Of a stretch of DNA of 64,000 bases, positions 1 to 10,022 are shown in pieces. This DNA comes from Calliphora vicina. Its lineage: Eukaryota > Arthropoda > Insecta > Diptera > Calliphoridae. Where the stretch lies: positions 67,915,747 through 67,979,746 of the forward strand of contig NC_088784.1 in NCBI RefSeq assembly GCF_958450345.1. The letters are read 5' to 3'. A program made the translations under genes and the position numbers. Each line of letters begins with the position of its first letter. Positions within the stretch are counted from its first letter, which is position 1. Below the pieces are notes generated by a model. That model ran no database searches, was not told the DNA's origin, and saw nothing but the letters and a program-made list of their open reading frames with translations.

Positions 1-800
1 TTAGGACTCCTCAAATCTATTTGTTAGATCTGTATCATACAATTCTACCCAACAGTTTTACTAGTAGTCAATGTGTCTATCCGGGTTTTTAAAGAGATCA
101 TTTTGAAAAACAAATTTCTTACTGGCTCACTCCAATTTATATATTTTGGGCCATTTTACACGTATGTGATCTTTGCAGTGCAGATATAAGTCAATTGATT
201 ACTTTATACATCCCATGTAATCTAGCTAGAAGTTAATATTCACTTTAGTGTATCTAATCCCTGTTAACAAGAAGTCTGGCTATATGTTAATTTATAGTTA
301 CACTGTCGGTTAAAATAATTATTGTGTGCAAGCTGTCAGTATAACTCAAGGTTGAAGCATGTATTGTAACTAATCTAGAGTATAGTCACACAGTTTATGT
401 TATACTCACGTAGCCTAGAGTGAAATCAATTGTCACTTTAGTGTCTCTAAGTAACCTGGAGTGTTGTCACTTTAAAAGTTTATTTTGTACCTCACTTTAT
501 CTAAAATATCCACCAGAATATTTATATTGAAGAGTATTCGGAGGAAGGTTTGTTGACAAGCAATCGGATATTGGATAGTCTAGGAGATTTACTGACTATT
601 TGAGGTCAATTAGATTCTGCTTAGCACCCGGACATGTTAAAATAAATAGTTATGTAGCTAAGGAAGTAACCAGTTAGCCATCTAGTAACTGGTATGTGAA
701 TCCAATGATTTGACTACTTCGGACCAGCTATTAGACAGTCTGTTTGAAATCTATGTAAGGTCAGGATGCGCGCATATTAAAATTAATAGTCACGTAGCTA
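1..800. repeat. Old dispersed repeat, family F (partial)
   Basis: AT-rich tract with short internal echoes, for example CACTTTAGTGTATCTAA near 243 and CACTTTAGTGTCTCTAA near 433. Phrases here recur in diverged form near 47.57-47.96 kb and, for the TAGTTATGTAGCTA-like part, in the duplicated 37.5 and 38.1 kb segments. No coding capacity or termini are visible. The 80-codon frame at 710-952 runs into the neighbouring MITE and is not credible. Homology was judged by eye. Confidence 0.35.
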
Positions 801-1047
801 CACAGAGAAAACAGATTCGTGATAGCAACCGAATTTGTTGCCAATCGAATGATACTATCTTAGTGACCGAATTTTACATTTGTGGCTACCATATTTTGGA
901 AGGGGTAACTAAAGTTTGGTTGCCTCAACTGAAATTCTTCTTTATCAACTGACTTTCTATTGATAGAACTGAAAAATTCGATGTGTGCAACCGAATCATT
1001 CGATTGGAAACAAATTCGGTTGCTATCACGAATCTGTTTTCTCTGTG
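801..1047. mobile_element. CACAGAG-type MITE, copy 1
   Basis: A 247-bp palindromic element. The left end CACAGAGAAAACAGATTC is repeated inverted at the right end, and the inverted arms extend about 50 bp with few mismatches (both carry GATAGCAACCGAAT and the ATCGAATGAT-like stretch). It is flanked by TA on both sides, consistent with a 2-bp target duplication. A second copy in the opposite internal orientation lies at 50364-50610. No ORF. Superfamily is unassigned; the TA flank suggests a Tc1/mariner-like mover. Confidence 0.85.
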
Positions 1048-1675
1048 TACTATTGCTAGTTATGTAACATTTTTTATCTCTTAAATATTTAACAATTCCA
1101 TACTATATTGGAAGAGGTATATTCCAAGAAGTTTAATAATAAATTTATACAATCAGTTACAGTTGATTTACTTACTTTTATAAATTAAATTATTCATGGC
1201 ATTTCTTTGAAAACACGTTTACCATTGAAATGATAAAGATTTCGTAGAATTTATGGGAAATAATTAAATAACGCAGTAAATGGTGGATTATTAAATAAAA
1301 TATCAATATTCATAAAAATGTATGCATATTATTAATTTATTGCAGTTGTCAACGTAGCGCTATTGCTAATCTTTGACATTTCAATTAAGTTATTTAGATA
1401 AATTGTAAAGAGCATAATTAAATAATTATTAAGAATCATATGCTGGATCTTCCTAAAGCTTAAAGTACACATTAAACATCCTACGCATTTGTGTAAAAAG
1501 TAGAATAATTGTAGTTGTATATAGCAAGTTACAAAAGCGTAGGCTTTCTTGACGAATAGAATGCTAATAGTTGGTCTATTTTCTACTTTTGTAAGCGTCA
1601 GAAGCGTCTTTCGAACTGTTGACAAATTATATTCTATTTTGTATGTATGCGTAAAATGCAAACAAGTTTTGAAAA
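1048..1675. other. AT-rich spacer, nothing recognised
   Basis: No repeat shared with the rest of the window, no convincing frame. The 109-codon minus-strand frame at 1332-1661 has no motif and a composition expected from T-rich DNA. Confidence 0.5.
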
Positions 1676-1683
1676 GATAGAAC

Positions 1684-2854
1684 CAGGGACATAACTGTTA
1701 TAACCAATATTGGAAAAAATCCTGAAATAATTGTTTATCAAGAATTTTTTAAAAATGGTCTCTGAATAACAGTTAAAAATAACCAATATTATTTTGGTCT
1801 TTGATAACCATTATAAACGATTTTTATTTTATTTGGTCTTCAATAACCATTATGAAAGATTTTTATTTTTTTAGGTCTTTAATAACCATTATAAAATATT
1901 TTTATTTTTTTAGGTCTTTGATAACTATTATAAAAGATTTTTATTTTTTTGGTCTTCCGTAAACATTATGAGTACCAACAAAGCTTTTTGGTCGCATGGA
2001 GCTGGTTTTCTTGTATTTTAAAATAGACAGAGAAAGATAAATCGGTTCAGAATTTAATAAGAATCAAGAATATTTATGATTATAAACAGTTTTCTTTTAA
2101 AATGTGCAATATATGCGAGTTATGACTAATTATGGACCAATCGGCATAAAATTAAGTGACATGTCTTCTGTATATATGAAACATATTTGTGCTAAATTTT
2201 ATTTGAATACCAACTTTTTTAAGAAACCTATACTCGTTAAAATGGTTTTCGGAAGTGGGCCTTGTATGGGAGCTATGACTAATTATGGACCAATCGTCAC
2301 AAAATTTAGTAGTGAGAGTTCGACTTACATAAAAGTTATTTGTGCTGAGTTTGGATTGAATATCTATATAACTAAGATATTTATGAGGGATTATCTATTT
2401 TCAGATAGGACAATCGTATGGGGGCTAGGAGAAATAATAGACCGATTCTAACCAAAATCAATAGACTTCGTCCTTGGGGCACTATACGCTATATCACTAT
2501 GGTGGTGTAGTGTAAAAATATTTGTAATGGCTGTAGTCTATCGAAGACCAAAAAAATAAATTTTTTTTATAATGGTTATCAAAGACCAAAAAAATTAAAT
2601 TCATTCATAATGATTATTGAAGACCAAAAAAAATAAAAATCTTTCATAATGGTTATCAGAGACCGAAATAAATAAAAATCTTTCATAATGGTTATCAAAG
2701 ACCTAAAAAAATTTAAATTTTTCATAATGGTTATTATAGACTAAAATTTTTTGGAGTAATTTATAATTGTTATTACGAGACCTATTTGTTTGCAGTTATT
2801 TTTTCTATAACCAATTGCTTATTTAAAAAAAATAACAGTTATTTCGGGTCCCTG
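1684..2854. mobile_element. hAT-type foldback element with 39-bp arrays in both arms
   Basis: The termini are CAGGGACATAACTGTTAT and its inverted partner ending ATAACAGTTATTTCGGGTCCCTG. The element is bracketed by a perfect 8-bp duplication GATAGAAC (1676-1683 and 2855-2862), as hAT transposition makes. Inside the left arm GGTCTTTGATAACCATTAT recurs at 1757, 1796, 1835, 1874, 1913 and 1951, a 38-39 bp period. The right arm carries the inverted version at 2545, 2583, 2621, 2660, 2699 and 2738. No transposase remains. The loop holds a family A repeat. This is a non-autonomous element. Confidence 0.88.
2060..2525 (+). repeat. Terminal-hairpin repeat family A, partial copy A1
   Basis: Shares GACTAATTATGGACCAATC and GGAAGTGGGCCTTGTATGGG-type phrases with the full copies at 35.1 and 40.5 kb and ends with a decayed CTATGGTGGTGTAGTGTA terminus. 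The hairpin end is missing. It lies in the loop of the hAT foldback element and so was inserted into it or captured by it. The 115-codon frame at 2104-2451 is a by-product of this repeat. Confidence 0.75.
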
Positions 2855-2906
2855 GATAGAACAATTATCCCCTTGCTTAGTTAAATGATGAATAAAGGCT
2901 ATACAT

Positions 2907-3361
2907 ATGACTCCTACTTGGCTGAAAGAATATGATGGTCCTGGAATTCGCTCCCTCACATTAAATCAGTGTCCATTTATAGTAGATGCCAGTAGTCTTG
3001 TATGTATAAATCCCCGTTTTTCAGTTCAGAGGTTAGAAATTCAAATATCAAAAGATAAAAATGGGTGTGCCACAAAAAAGAACTACTTTCACCATTGAAC
3101 CAAGGAAATAAGTTTGAGCTACTGAAAAAATCCGAAAATTGTATGGGAAGACTTAGACAGCCTTCTTCTGTTTTCCTCGCTCGTCACCTACACCTACAGT
3201 TGAGAAACCGAAACAAAGTTCAAGAATCTGTATCTAACAACTCTTTATACAAGATCAAGGAGATGATAGTAGCGACGTTGGTCGATATTTTCAGTTATAC
3301 TGTCCAGTATGAACCTCATTCCTTAGCTACACCCAACGATGATATAAATATTTCTTATTAG
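2907..3361 (+). pseudogene. Unrecognised, possibly decayed coding tract
   Basis: Two overlapping frames, 2907-3098 (63 codons, starting MTPTWLKEYDGPGIRS) and 3065-3361 (98 codons, ending at a TAG), together cover 455 bp. Base composition is visibly less AT-biased than the flanks, and the first frame has a mixed, protein-like residue content. Joining them would need one frameshift between about 3065 and 3098. No family motif was recognised. It sits between a hAT element and a tRNA-like relic, so it could be a decayed transposon ORF, a retro-pseudogene or chance. Confidence 0.3.
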
Positions 3362-3397
3362 TAAACTAATAATTATCATAAAGTGATGTTATTGTTT

Positions 3398-3481
3398 GGC
3401 ATCAGCTGGGAATCGAACCCAAGACGCAAATATAAATTAAGCCGCACACCATAAAGCTAACCGCTCAACCTAAACCATGCC
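3398..3481 (-). tRNA. tRNA-like relic or head of a tRNA-derived SINE
   Basis: On the minus strand an 84-nt segment starts GGCATGG and ends CTGATGCC, so GGCAT pairs with ATGCC as an acceptor-like stem. It contains a good B box (GGGTTCGATTCC) in a T arm with a five-pair stem, and TGAGCGGTTAGC resembling an A box/D arm. The middle does not form a clean anticodon arm, so it is probably a pseudogene or SINE head rather than a working tRNA. Confidence 0.5.
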
Positions 3482-3654
3482 GACGATGCAGTGATATTGA
3501 TCGAGGTAGTGTTTTTACATTCCCATATATGTTGTAATTGAAAAGGCCCTAGACGTGCTAGAGATAAATTTTGGATAGCTTGTATTTATAGTTTTCTAAT
3601 AAGGTATCTTTGAAGCTTGTTGCATACTAAATGCCGGTGATATCATGCAAATGT

Positions 3655-4260
3655 CGCTTGACGGTTTCTCTTCGTAGGCCGAAACCAAGAGACGTTTTAA
3701 CTCCTAATTCGGCTTCCGCTACACCTTAGTTTTCCCATCACTTCCAAATAAGTTAAATTAGCTTTCATCGAGAAAATTACATCTTCACTCCAATTTACAT
3801 GTTTTTTTATATGGCGTATAAAAAAATGTATTGCCCGAAAAAAACCATTAAATTCACAAAAGGTTTTTTTTTGAGCAATACGGAAATTGAACCCTTATTT
3901 TTTTAATGGCGTGACTTATTGTTGCTTCTGAAACTGTCTTTCCAAATTACGCCTTAACTTCAGTAACAATTTTGGTGACACTTAGGCCTGGGTTAGCCGT
4001 GATTTTTCTAACAAAACGGAGCTCTTCCATCTCGGTTAGCTTTTTTGGCTGCCCAGTTTGTTTTTTTTTTAAATCAATTCGATCCAGGTTTTTATATCTT
4101 CGGATAATGTCACCGACAGTATTCGGCTTCATATTCAATATTTCAGCAATATATTTTTCTAATGAAAATCACTAATTTTATTTGCTCTAACGAAGTATTT
4201 TTTTCCTTTTCGACCACCGCGGCTTTAAAAAAAAACTTGAGAATGACAATTTAGCAGTTT
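3655..4260 (-). pseudogene. Tc1-like transposase fragment (N-terminal half)
   Basis: Minus-strand reading gives a paired-type DNA-binding region: an NTVGDIIRRYKN helix, then the GQPKKLTEMEELRFVRKI linker and NPGLSVTKI. Downstream in shifted frames comes HVNWSEDVIFSDESLINLF, which is the W..VIFSDES motif with the first catalytic Asp, and then SDGKTKV and a RKPN stretch. The second and third acidic residues are absent. Stops and frameshifts make it dead. It differs from the Tc1 copy at 33.2-34.1 kb. Confidence 0.75.
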
Positions 4261-5085
4261 ATTCAGCTAACATTATTTGTTTGAAGTTAATTAATGAGTG
4301 TATCCCAATTTTACAAATAATTTATGTAAATAAGCAAATTTACAGAGGTGAATTTTATGGTAAAACTAAAAAACCGAAAATTAATGAAGCATGCATTTCT
4401 GTAGTATTTTAGTTTCTTATTATTTTAAAATAGATTCATTCAATATTAATTAAAACCAATTGGTGTACAATTCTTTGTACCTAATTAAAAAATAAACTTT
4501 TGAATAAAACACTACTGGCAACACTGGGTTTGTTTTTTGCAACATTTACGAAATTTATGACGACATACAATTTGTTAATTCATAAAATTCTAGTATTTTA
4601 ACAAAAACCAGTAGTAAAAATTGGAAATGAACTTTTAAATAATAGATACTAACTAGTTTTAAAATTTAAATAAATTCTTAAAAATGTATAAACAATTCGA
4701 AACAAAGTAGGTATTAATGTATTTACTTACCTTTTAGTTAAAGTTTTGTTGTTTCAAATAAATGTAAAACCAAATATCTGTAGACAATAATTGTTGCTTT
4801 GCAGTTAATTGTTTCTTGTTTTATTTTAAGGTAAAATAAAATAAAAATGCGATAAAATTAAGTGTATTTTAGAAAAATTATTGTACTGCTATTTCGCCAA
4901 GGTTGGTGGAGTAGTAAAATTATGTCAACAGCTGTTTAAGACTATTGAGATTTTTGTTTTGTTTTCTTGTTCGTTGTTTTTATCTTTTGCTTTTAGTTTT
5001 GTATTTTGTTGTTTTTTTTTTTTGCTTTATTTATGGAAACACGATGTTAATCAACAAAGTAGCAAATACACACATATGGAAAATG
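4261..5085. other. Unique AT-rich spacer
   Basis: No shared repeat or convincing frame. The minus-strand reading of 4490-4530 begins CAGTGTTGCCAGTAGTG, reminiscent of a Tc1-type end and possibly the lost terminus of the fragment just upstream, but the partner end was not found. Confidence 0.35.
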
Positions 5086-5090
5086 TGTGT

Positions 5091-5157
5091 AAAAGAGAGA
5101 AATATACTCTGACTCAATAAGCCAAGAGTGAGAGAGATATTTTGTTCGTATATAAAA
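5091..5157 (+). promoter_or_regulatory. Possible core promoter (GAGA motifs plus TATA box)
   Basis: Two GAGA clusters (AAAAGAGAGA at 5091 and GTGAGAGAGAT at 5128) precede TATAAAA at 5151-5157 in otherwise unique DNA. GAGA-factor sites before a TATA box are common in fly promoters. No transcript start or downstream exon could be identified, and such motifs occur by chance in DNA of this composition. Confidence 0.15.
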
Positions 5158-7224
5158 TGTAAACACGCGAAGAAAAAAAAAACACAATAATAACAGAGCG
5201 TTAGAGAGGGCTGGGTTGGTAATTTTAAATGAGAGCCACTAACACGTATTTTACGTTGTTGTATGGGATGGTAACAGATGAAACAAGAAAAAAACAAATC
5301 AACACAATGTTTGCAACATTTATTTTGCTTCTTCTTGTTATTTTTTTGTGGTGTAAATTTTTATTAGCTTTCACTAATGATTTTTTAAGCTTTTGATTTA
5401 AAAATTATAGATTTTTCTTTAAATATTTGTGTTGTATTTGCCAGATATTCACTTTTATTAATATTTATTAACTATAAAAATAAAACTAATTTGTTTTAAG
5501 ACTTGTTTTATTTCCATTAAACACTATTGAGCAATAAATATTGTGTACAATATTTTTAATTTTTTTTTCGTTGTTGCTTTTTAGCAACTTATTTATTTAT
5601 ACTCACACTCACTAGCACTAACAATTTTTTAGAAAAATGTTTTCTAGTATTTTTTTTTTTTTAATTTTTTGTGATTTATTTGCAATATTTTTGTATTTAA
5701 ATATTTGGTTATTTATTTAGGGATATGATTTAATTTATTGGTGAATTTTACACTACTGTGTGTATTTATTTGGAACTTTTCTGGCTATTGCTTCTTCCTT
5801 TTCCATATAGATTTTTCTTATTAGAATGCAAAAATACAAAACTCACTTCTCATACTCTCACGAAAAAACACATTCACTCATATTTATTATTTTACACTCT
5901 CGTGCCATGATTATTTCTTACTGCTATTTTTCATCATAATCATCACGATTATTAATTTTTTTTCTTCTTTTTTTCAATATTTATTTATAAATTCACACTT
6001 TGTTAACGATTAAATACGTTTCGATTAAAAAAACGCCATTTCAAAGAAATATTAACAAATTATTTACAATTTTGTGGCGTATTTTTTTATGATGAGCAAT
6101 TTTTCATGCGTTTTTCTTTTCCACTATTTTCAACATTTAAGGTATTTGTGTAGATTTCCCAAATAATCAGCTGGCCTGGCGCACCAGTAAACAAAATAAA
6201 AACCAACGAACGGACAGAAATGAGTAAAACGTTGATTTTCTTTAAGCAAATTGAACTACATAAATACAGCCCGCACTCCAAAAGTGTATTTTCTCGACTG
6301 AATTTCGTAGTTTCGCATACGTATCTTTTTACCGCATTTAGGCAATCGTTATTCGTTTGTTTAGTTAATCTTGTTTTTTTTTTTGTTATTTTTATTTCTT
6401 TATTTCAAGTTTTGTTTTCAAAACATCTACTATACATTGTAGCTACATATCTGTGTATGTTTGTTTGTTTGCTTGTACTTCGTCAATAATGTTGTTTTTT
6501 ATTTTTTATATTTCTTTTCGCTTCCATTTCGTTTTATAAAATCAACAAATCTCTTCAATTGAAAATCACAACAAACAGGAAGAGCAACAAAATTTTGCCA
6601 CACAACGGTTTCTTTTAGTGTTCTTCTTTCTCTCTTTCTTCACCTGAACCAAAAACCTTGCATTTTTATTTTGTTTAAATAAAAACAATTAAGATTTGTT
6701 CAAATGCCATTTTTTTTGTAAATTTCCCGTTATTTTAAATTTATTAAAGTTTATTTCCTTTCCACATTTCTATTTATGTTCTCTGTTTGTCTTTCTATTG
6801 ACGTTTCTTATTAGAGTATTTCTCTGCTGCAGTGTTGAGAACTTTCTTTTTATAAAAATCGCTGTAAAAAATTTTAGTCTAAATGTTAGCGATTTTGTTA
6901 ATTGAAATCAATTCTATTGTTTGTTTCAATTGCGAAAATTGTATTTTCAATTGTATATGGGCAATTCCATTATGTCGAAGACATTTAACGTGAAAAATGT
7001 CAAAATAAAGCCGCTTTTTATTTTGACATGCCAACTGTTTAATATTTAATTTAATATAACGATTAACTTTAACACACACTAAAGTAGGTAGGTACCAACA
7101 ATTGTTACATCTTTCTCATTCCATTGAAATGTAACTCGCTGTAACTATTTACATACACATTGCTATATGCTAGTAGTTTCATAAATTAGCTAACGTACAA
7201 AACTAGAATGTTCTATATTCACAA
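5158..7224. other. Unique, strongly T-rich tract without recognised genes
   Basis: Long pyrimidine-rich runs on the plus strand give spurious hydrophobic frames (6220-6489, 6696-6905). Around 6150-6340 complexity and GC are higher and the minus strand holds a TCAGTC initiator-like site near 6300, so an untranslated exon or promoter is conceivable but unsupported. Few repeats are shared with the rest of the window, suggesting intron or intergenic host DNA. Confidence 0.4.
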
Positions 7225-7596
7225 TTATCACCTAGTAACAGTGCAAGTAATTACAGTTAACTGATCACCAGGGAAACCAAAATATGCAAATGCATGCTTT
7301 TTCTGGTGAGTCTAATGAGCACATGGATAAGATATTTACACGTTTCAGAACTATTTAAGAATTTTGGCATCGATTTGTTAGTGCATATTTTTGAATATTT
7401 TACCCTTAAATACATATTTTTGCATATATTTGTTTTAAGAGCATATTTATGTGATATTTTGCGTTTTTAGAGCATATTTTACTGTTTAATAGCATATTTT
7501 GACTTTATCAAAAACAAATTTTGTCTTACTTATTTTTCGCTGTTGTGTTACAGGTCTTTACTTCCTATGTTTAAAATTCAAAATTGAAAAATAGAT

Positions 7597-7806
7597 GGCT
7601 TTTCACCAAAAAAAAAAATTTAAAGAACAGAAATTTTTTTTAAAATTTAAATAACAATTCGAAAAAAAATTTTATCCAAAAAATGAAAAAAACTGAAAAA
7701 AAAAATTTTGTTCACCTAAAAATATTTAAATTTTTTATTTTGAAGTATAATTAGGTGAAGGGTATATAAGATTCGGTACAGCCGAATATAGCTCTCTTAC
7801 TTGTTT
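7597..7806 (+). repeat. Terminal-hairpin repeat family B, 3' fragment B1
   Basis: Ends with GGTGAAGGGTATATAAGATTCGG, a hairpin pairing GATTCGG-type with CCGAATA-type bases, and CTCTTACTTG. Only the last ~210 bp of the family is present, nested inside the hAT element and therefore younger than it. Confidence 0.85.
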
Positions 7807-7859
7807 TAATATAAAATAAGCACTATTTTAATAATAGCTCCATCTAAATTTCAAATTTT

Positions 7860-8051
7860 AGTTCTAATTCAAACTTAACCGTTCTAAGTGTTAAAGAAAT
7901 ATTGTCTTTTAAATTTGCTCCTGTAACATCAGTTGATGTCGAAAGAACATTTTCTATGTATAAAAATGTTATCAGATCCAATAGACAACGATTTTTATTT
8001 GAAAATTTAAGTAAATTTTTTTTGGTTAAAAATTATGTAAAAGTTTTTTTT
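7860..8051 (+). pseudogene. hAT transposase C-terminal dimerisation remnant
   Basis: The open frame reads SSNSNLTVLSVKEI then LSFKFAPVTSVDVERTFS, MYKNVIRSNRQRFLFENL and ends after VKVFF. TSVDVERxFSxYKNxxxxNRxxFxxENL is the signature of the hAT C-terminal dimerisation region. There is no initiator ATG and the N-terminal DNA-binding and catalytic parts are missing, so the fragment is dead. Its position inside an element with hAT termini confirms the family. Confidence 0.85.
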
Positions 8052-8289
8052 TTAAGAGCATATTTTTTAAATTTTAAGAGCATATTTTAAAGTTTTTACT
8101 GCATATTTAAAGCTCCTAAAACGCTTTTTTTAGAGCATATTTCCGGTTTCCCTGCTGATCACATTCATACGTTTGCACTAACACAATCACTATGCATGTG
8201 TAAATTTACAAAATTGTGTTAGTGCAAAAGTATGAATGTGTTGAGTTTTTGCAACTGTTACTTGCATGTGTAACCGCTAGGTAATGTTG

Positions 8290-9054
8290 TCATGCTATAA
8301 ACAATGCATAACAACATTATGTTAATCGTGTTATCAACATTGTGAAAATGTCCATAAACTTGATGAATATTGTAAGCAGTCATTACAGACCGTTAAATTC
8401 AAATAGATAATGCAATTTCGTAAAAATATTTAGTATGTATAAAGTATTGTATAGTAGTAAATATACTAGCCCGAATCTCGGTGCAAACTCTTCTATTGTA
8501 TTTTTAATTCTTAAATACTTTATAAATTTTTGAAAAGAAGACACAATTTCCTACACTTTGTTGTATATTATGTATAGTATATCTAAACTTTTCCACTAGT
8601 ATCATTAATATATTCAAAGTACATAACTCGCAGTAATTAGTTTCTTCTTGTAGTTTTCTGCGATGTTTGGTAATGCAGTAATCGTTAATGCAGTGATCAA
8701 AAATAATAATTTTTAAATAAGTGTTCTTCTATTGTACTTCCCATAATGTTAACTTTAAGAAAAATATAAATAAATTTTTTACTTTGTTTTAATTTTCAGT
8801 TATACTAAATATTAATGTTAGTACTTTTTTTGAAAAAAAAATTCGCAAAAAACTAGTATTAAACTTTTTTTGAATTTTAATGTACATAACATTGACTCCA
8901 AAAATCCAGACTAAGGTAGGTAAAAAAACTGAAATTTTAATTTTTAAATGTGAATATCACGTATACTATGGTTATAGTTATGTTTTTTTGTAGCTATCTT
9001 CTTATTAATTCTACACATATACAAATCATTCAAATAGAATCGAGAACAAACTCT
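8290..9054. other. Unique AT-rich spacer
   Basis: No frame, shared repeat or termini recognised. Confidence 0.45.
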
Positions 9055-9210
9055 TGGCATCATTTTTAGTTTTTCATATTAGCTTTGGAACCTTGAGGCT
9101 CCACTTTAGTTTTTAACGTCCAAATTCAAAAATGAGCCACACCTCCACTATAGTCGTGTGGAATTTTATTCAAATCGGACTATCTGTTTAGTCCCGGTCC
9201 CCACTGTGAA
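9055..9210 (+). repeat. Foldback family D, terminal fragment
   Basis: Contains ATTCAAATCGGACTA followed by TCTGTTTAGT after an interval resembling the last ~150 bp of family D at 36.65-36.80 kb (CAAATCGGACTAAGCGTTTAG). Diverged and without the CACTGTGCAGTG end. Confidence 0.5.
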
Positions 9211-9564
9211 ACATGTGCTGCAGAACATTTTTAAATTATCTTTTGAAACTGCATTCGAGTCCATACAGTGAAGTTTTTGCTTTTCAGTTTTTGACATTTC
9301 TGTACAGAACGAATACGAACGAATAAATATGGATGACATACTCAACAAAAACTTCACGTACATGAAACAGAGTACCCTTTTCCATTCCTCTTTCCCCTTT
9401 CATCAACAAACTCAAATGTTTTGCAGCAAATGTTTCATAGTATGGATGGGGAATTAGAAGTTACATATTGTTACGAAATTGTACTTGAATTCAAATATAA
9501 CGATTTTAAGGGCTGATTTAAAAGTAGCATAATGCCTTCAAATAACAGTGCTGTAATAGCAAAC

Positions 9565-10022
9565 TGTAACATATCTGTGGGCATTATTAAATCAAAGCTT
9601 TCAGTTGACCATTGATCGTAAGTTGGCAACGCTGTATTCGAATTCGAATATTCAGTTAAAGAACATTGTAGAAATAGAGCTTTCTAGATGGTTATGCAGT
9701 GTTATAAATAGTGGCAGAGGTTGCAGTCGTGAATGAGTTTATCAGAGACGCTTTTCGAATAAACATCAACTGAGTACCTTAACGTGTGTTGTGTTTTTCA
9801 AGTAAATTCGTGTACATTATAAATTGTGTCTAAATTTCTGAGAATTTATAAACGTGTATAAAAAAAAATTCAGTGAATATTTAATTCTGTTGTTGTACAT
9901 TTTAAAATAAATAAAGAGTTGTTACAATTTTCAAACTACTGAACGGCTTTTATTTGCAATCAAAAGTACAAGGTTTATTTAAAAGAAATAAACTAGCGTT
10001 TTGAAAAAGTTAAAACGTAACA
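9565..10022 (+). mobile_element. Solo LTR, copy 1
   Basis: A ~458-bp unit beginning TGTAACATATC and ending ACGTAACA. It aligns along its length with units at 48.8 and 59.8 kb: shared landmarks are TTGGCAACGCTG/ATGGCAACACT, GTACATTATAAA, TTATAAACGTGTATAAA, TTGTTGTACATTTTAAA, AATAAATAAAGAGTTGTTAC and a conserved tail. AATAAA near 9911 would be the polyadenylation signal. No gag-pol sequence flanks it, so it is a solo LTR. The 5' edge is uncertain by ~15 bp and no target duplication was confirmed. Confidence 0.8.

Larger units (their letters stand above)
7269..8154 (+). mobile_element. hAT transposon, internally deleted, with 8-bp target duplication
   Basis: Ends are CAGGGAAACC and GGTTTCCCTG (perfect 10-bp TIR), flanked by identical 8-bp CTGATCAC at 7261-7268 and 8155-8162. 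Subterminal zones hold many GCATATTT repeats in both orientations (AGAGCATATTT and relatives), typical of hAT transposase-binding arrays. A transposase C-terminal remnant lies at 7860-8051 on the plus strand, and a family B fragment is nested at about 7597-7806. Total 886 bp, so most of the transposase gene is gone. Confidence 0.93.
7225..8280. repeat. Inverted-repeat MITE split by a hAT insertion
   Basis: The segment 8163-8188 (CATTCATACGTTTGCACTAA...) is repeated inverted at 8216-8241 with one mismatch over about 26 bp. The arms extend further: CCTAGTAACAGTGCAAGTAA near 7232, upstream of the hAT element, is mirrored by the sequence near 8250-8280. Removing 7269-8162 rejoins the left arm. 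The element edges are not clear. Confidence 0.6.

Noticed and set aside
2104..2451. ORFs in family A copies (also 35224, 40812, 40934, 59575)
   Set aside because: Different copies keep different broken frames, the peptide differs by strand and copy, and no family is recognised; by-products of a non-coding repeat.
3398..3481. Functional tRNA gene
   Set aside because: B box and acceptor pairing are present, but no clean anticodon arm; better explained as a pseudogene or SINE head.
6220..6489. 89-codon ORF with a hydrophobic C-terminal half
   Set aside because: Apparent membrane segment arises from T-rich sequence (Phe/Leu/Val codons); no homologue recognised.
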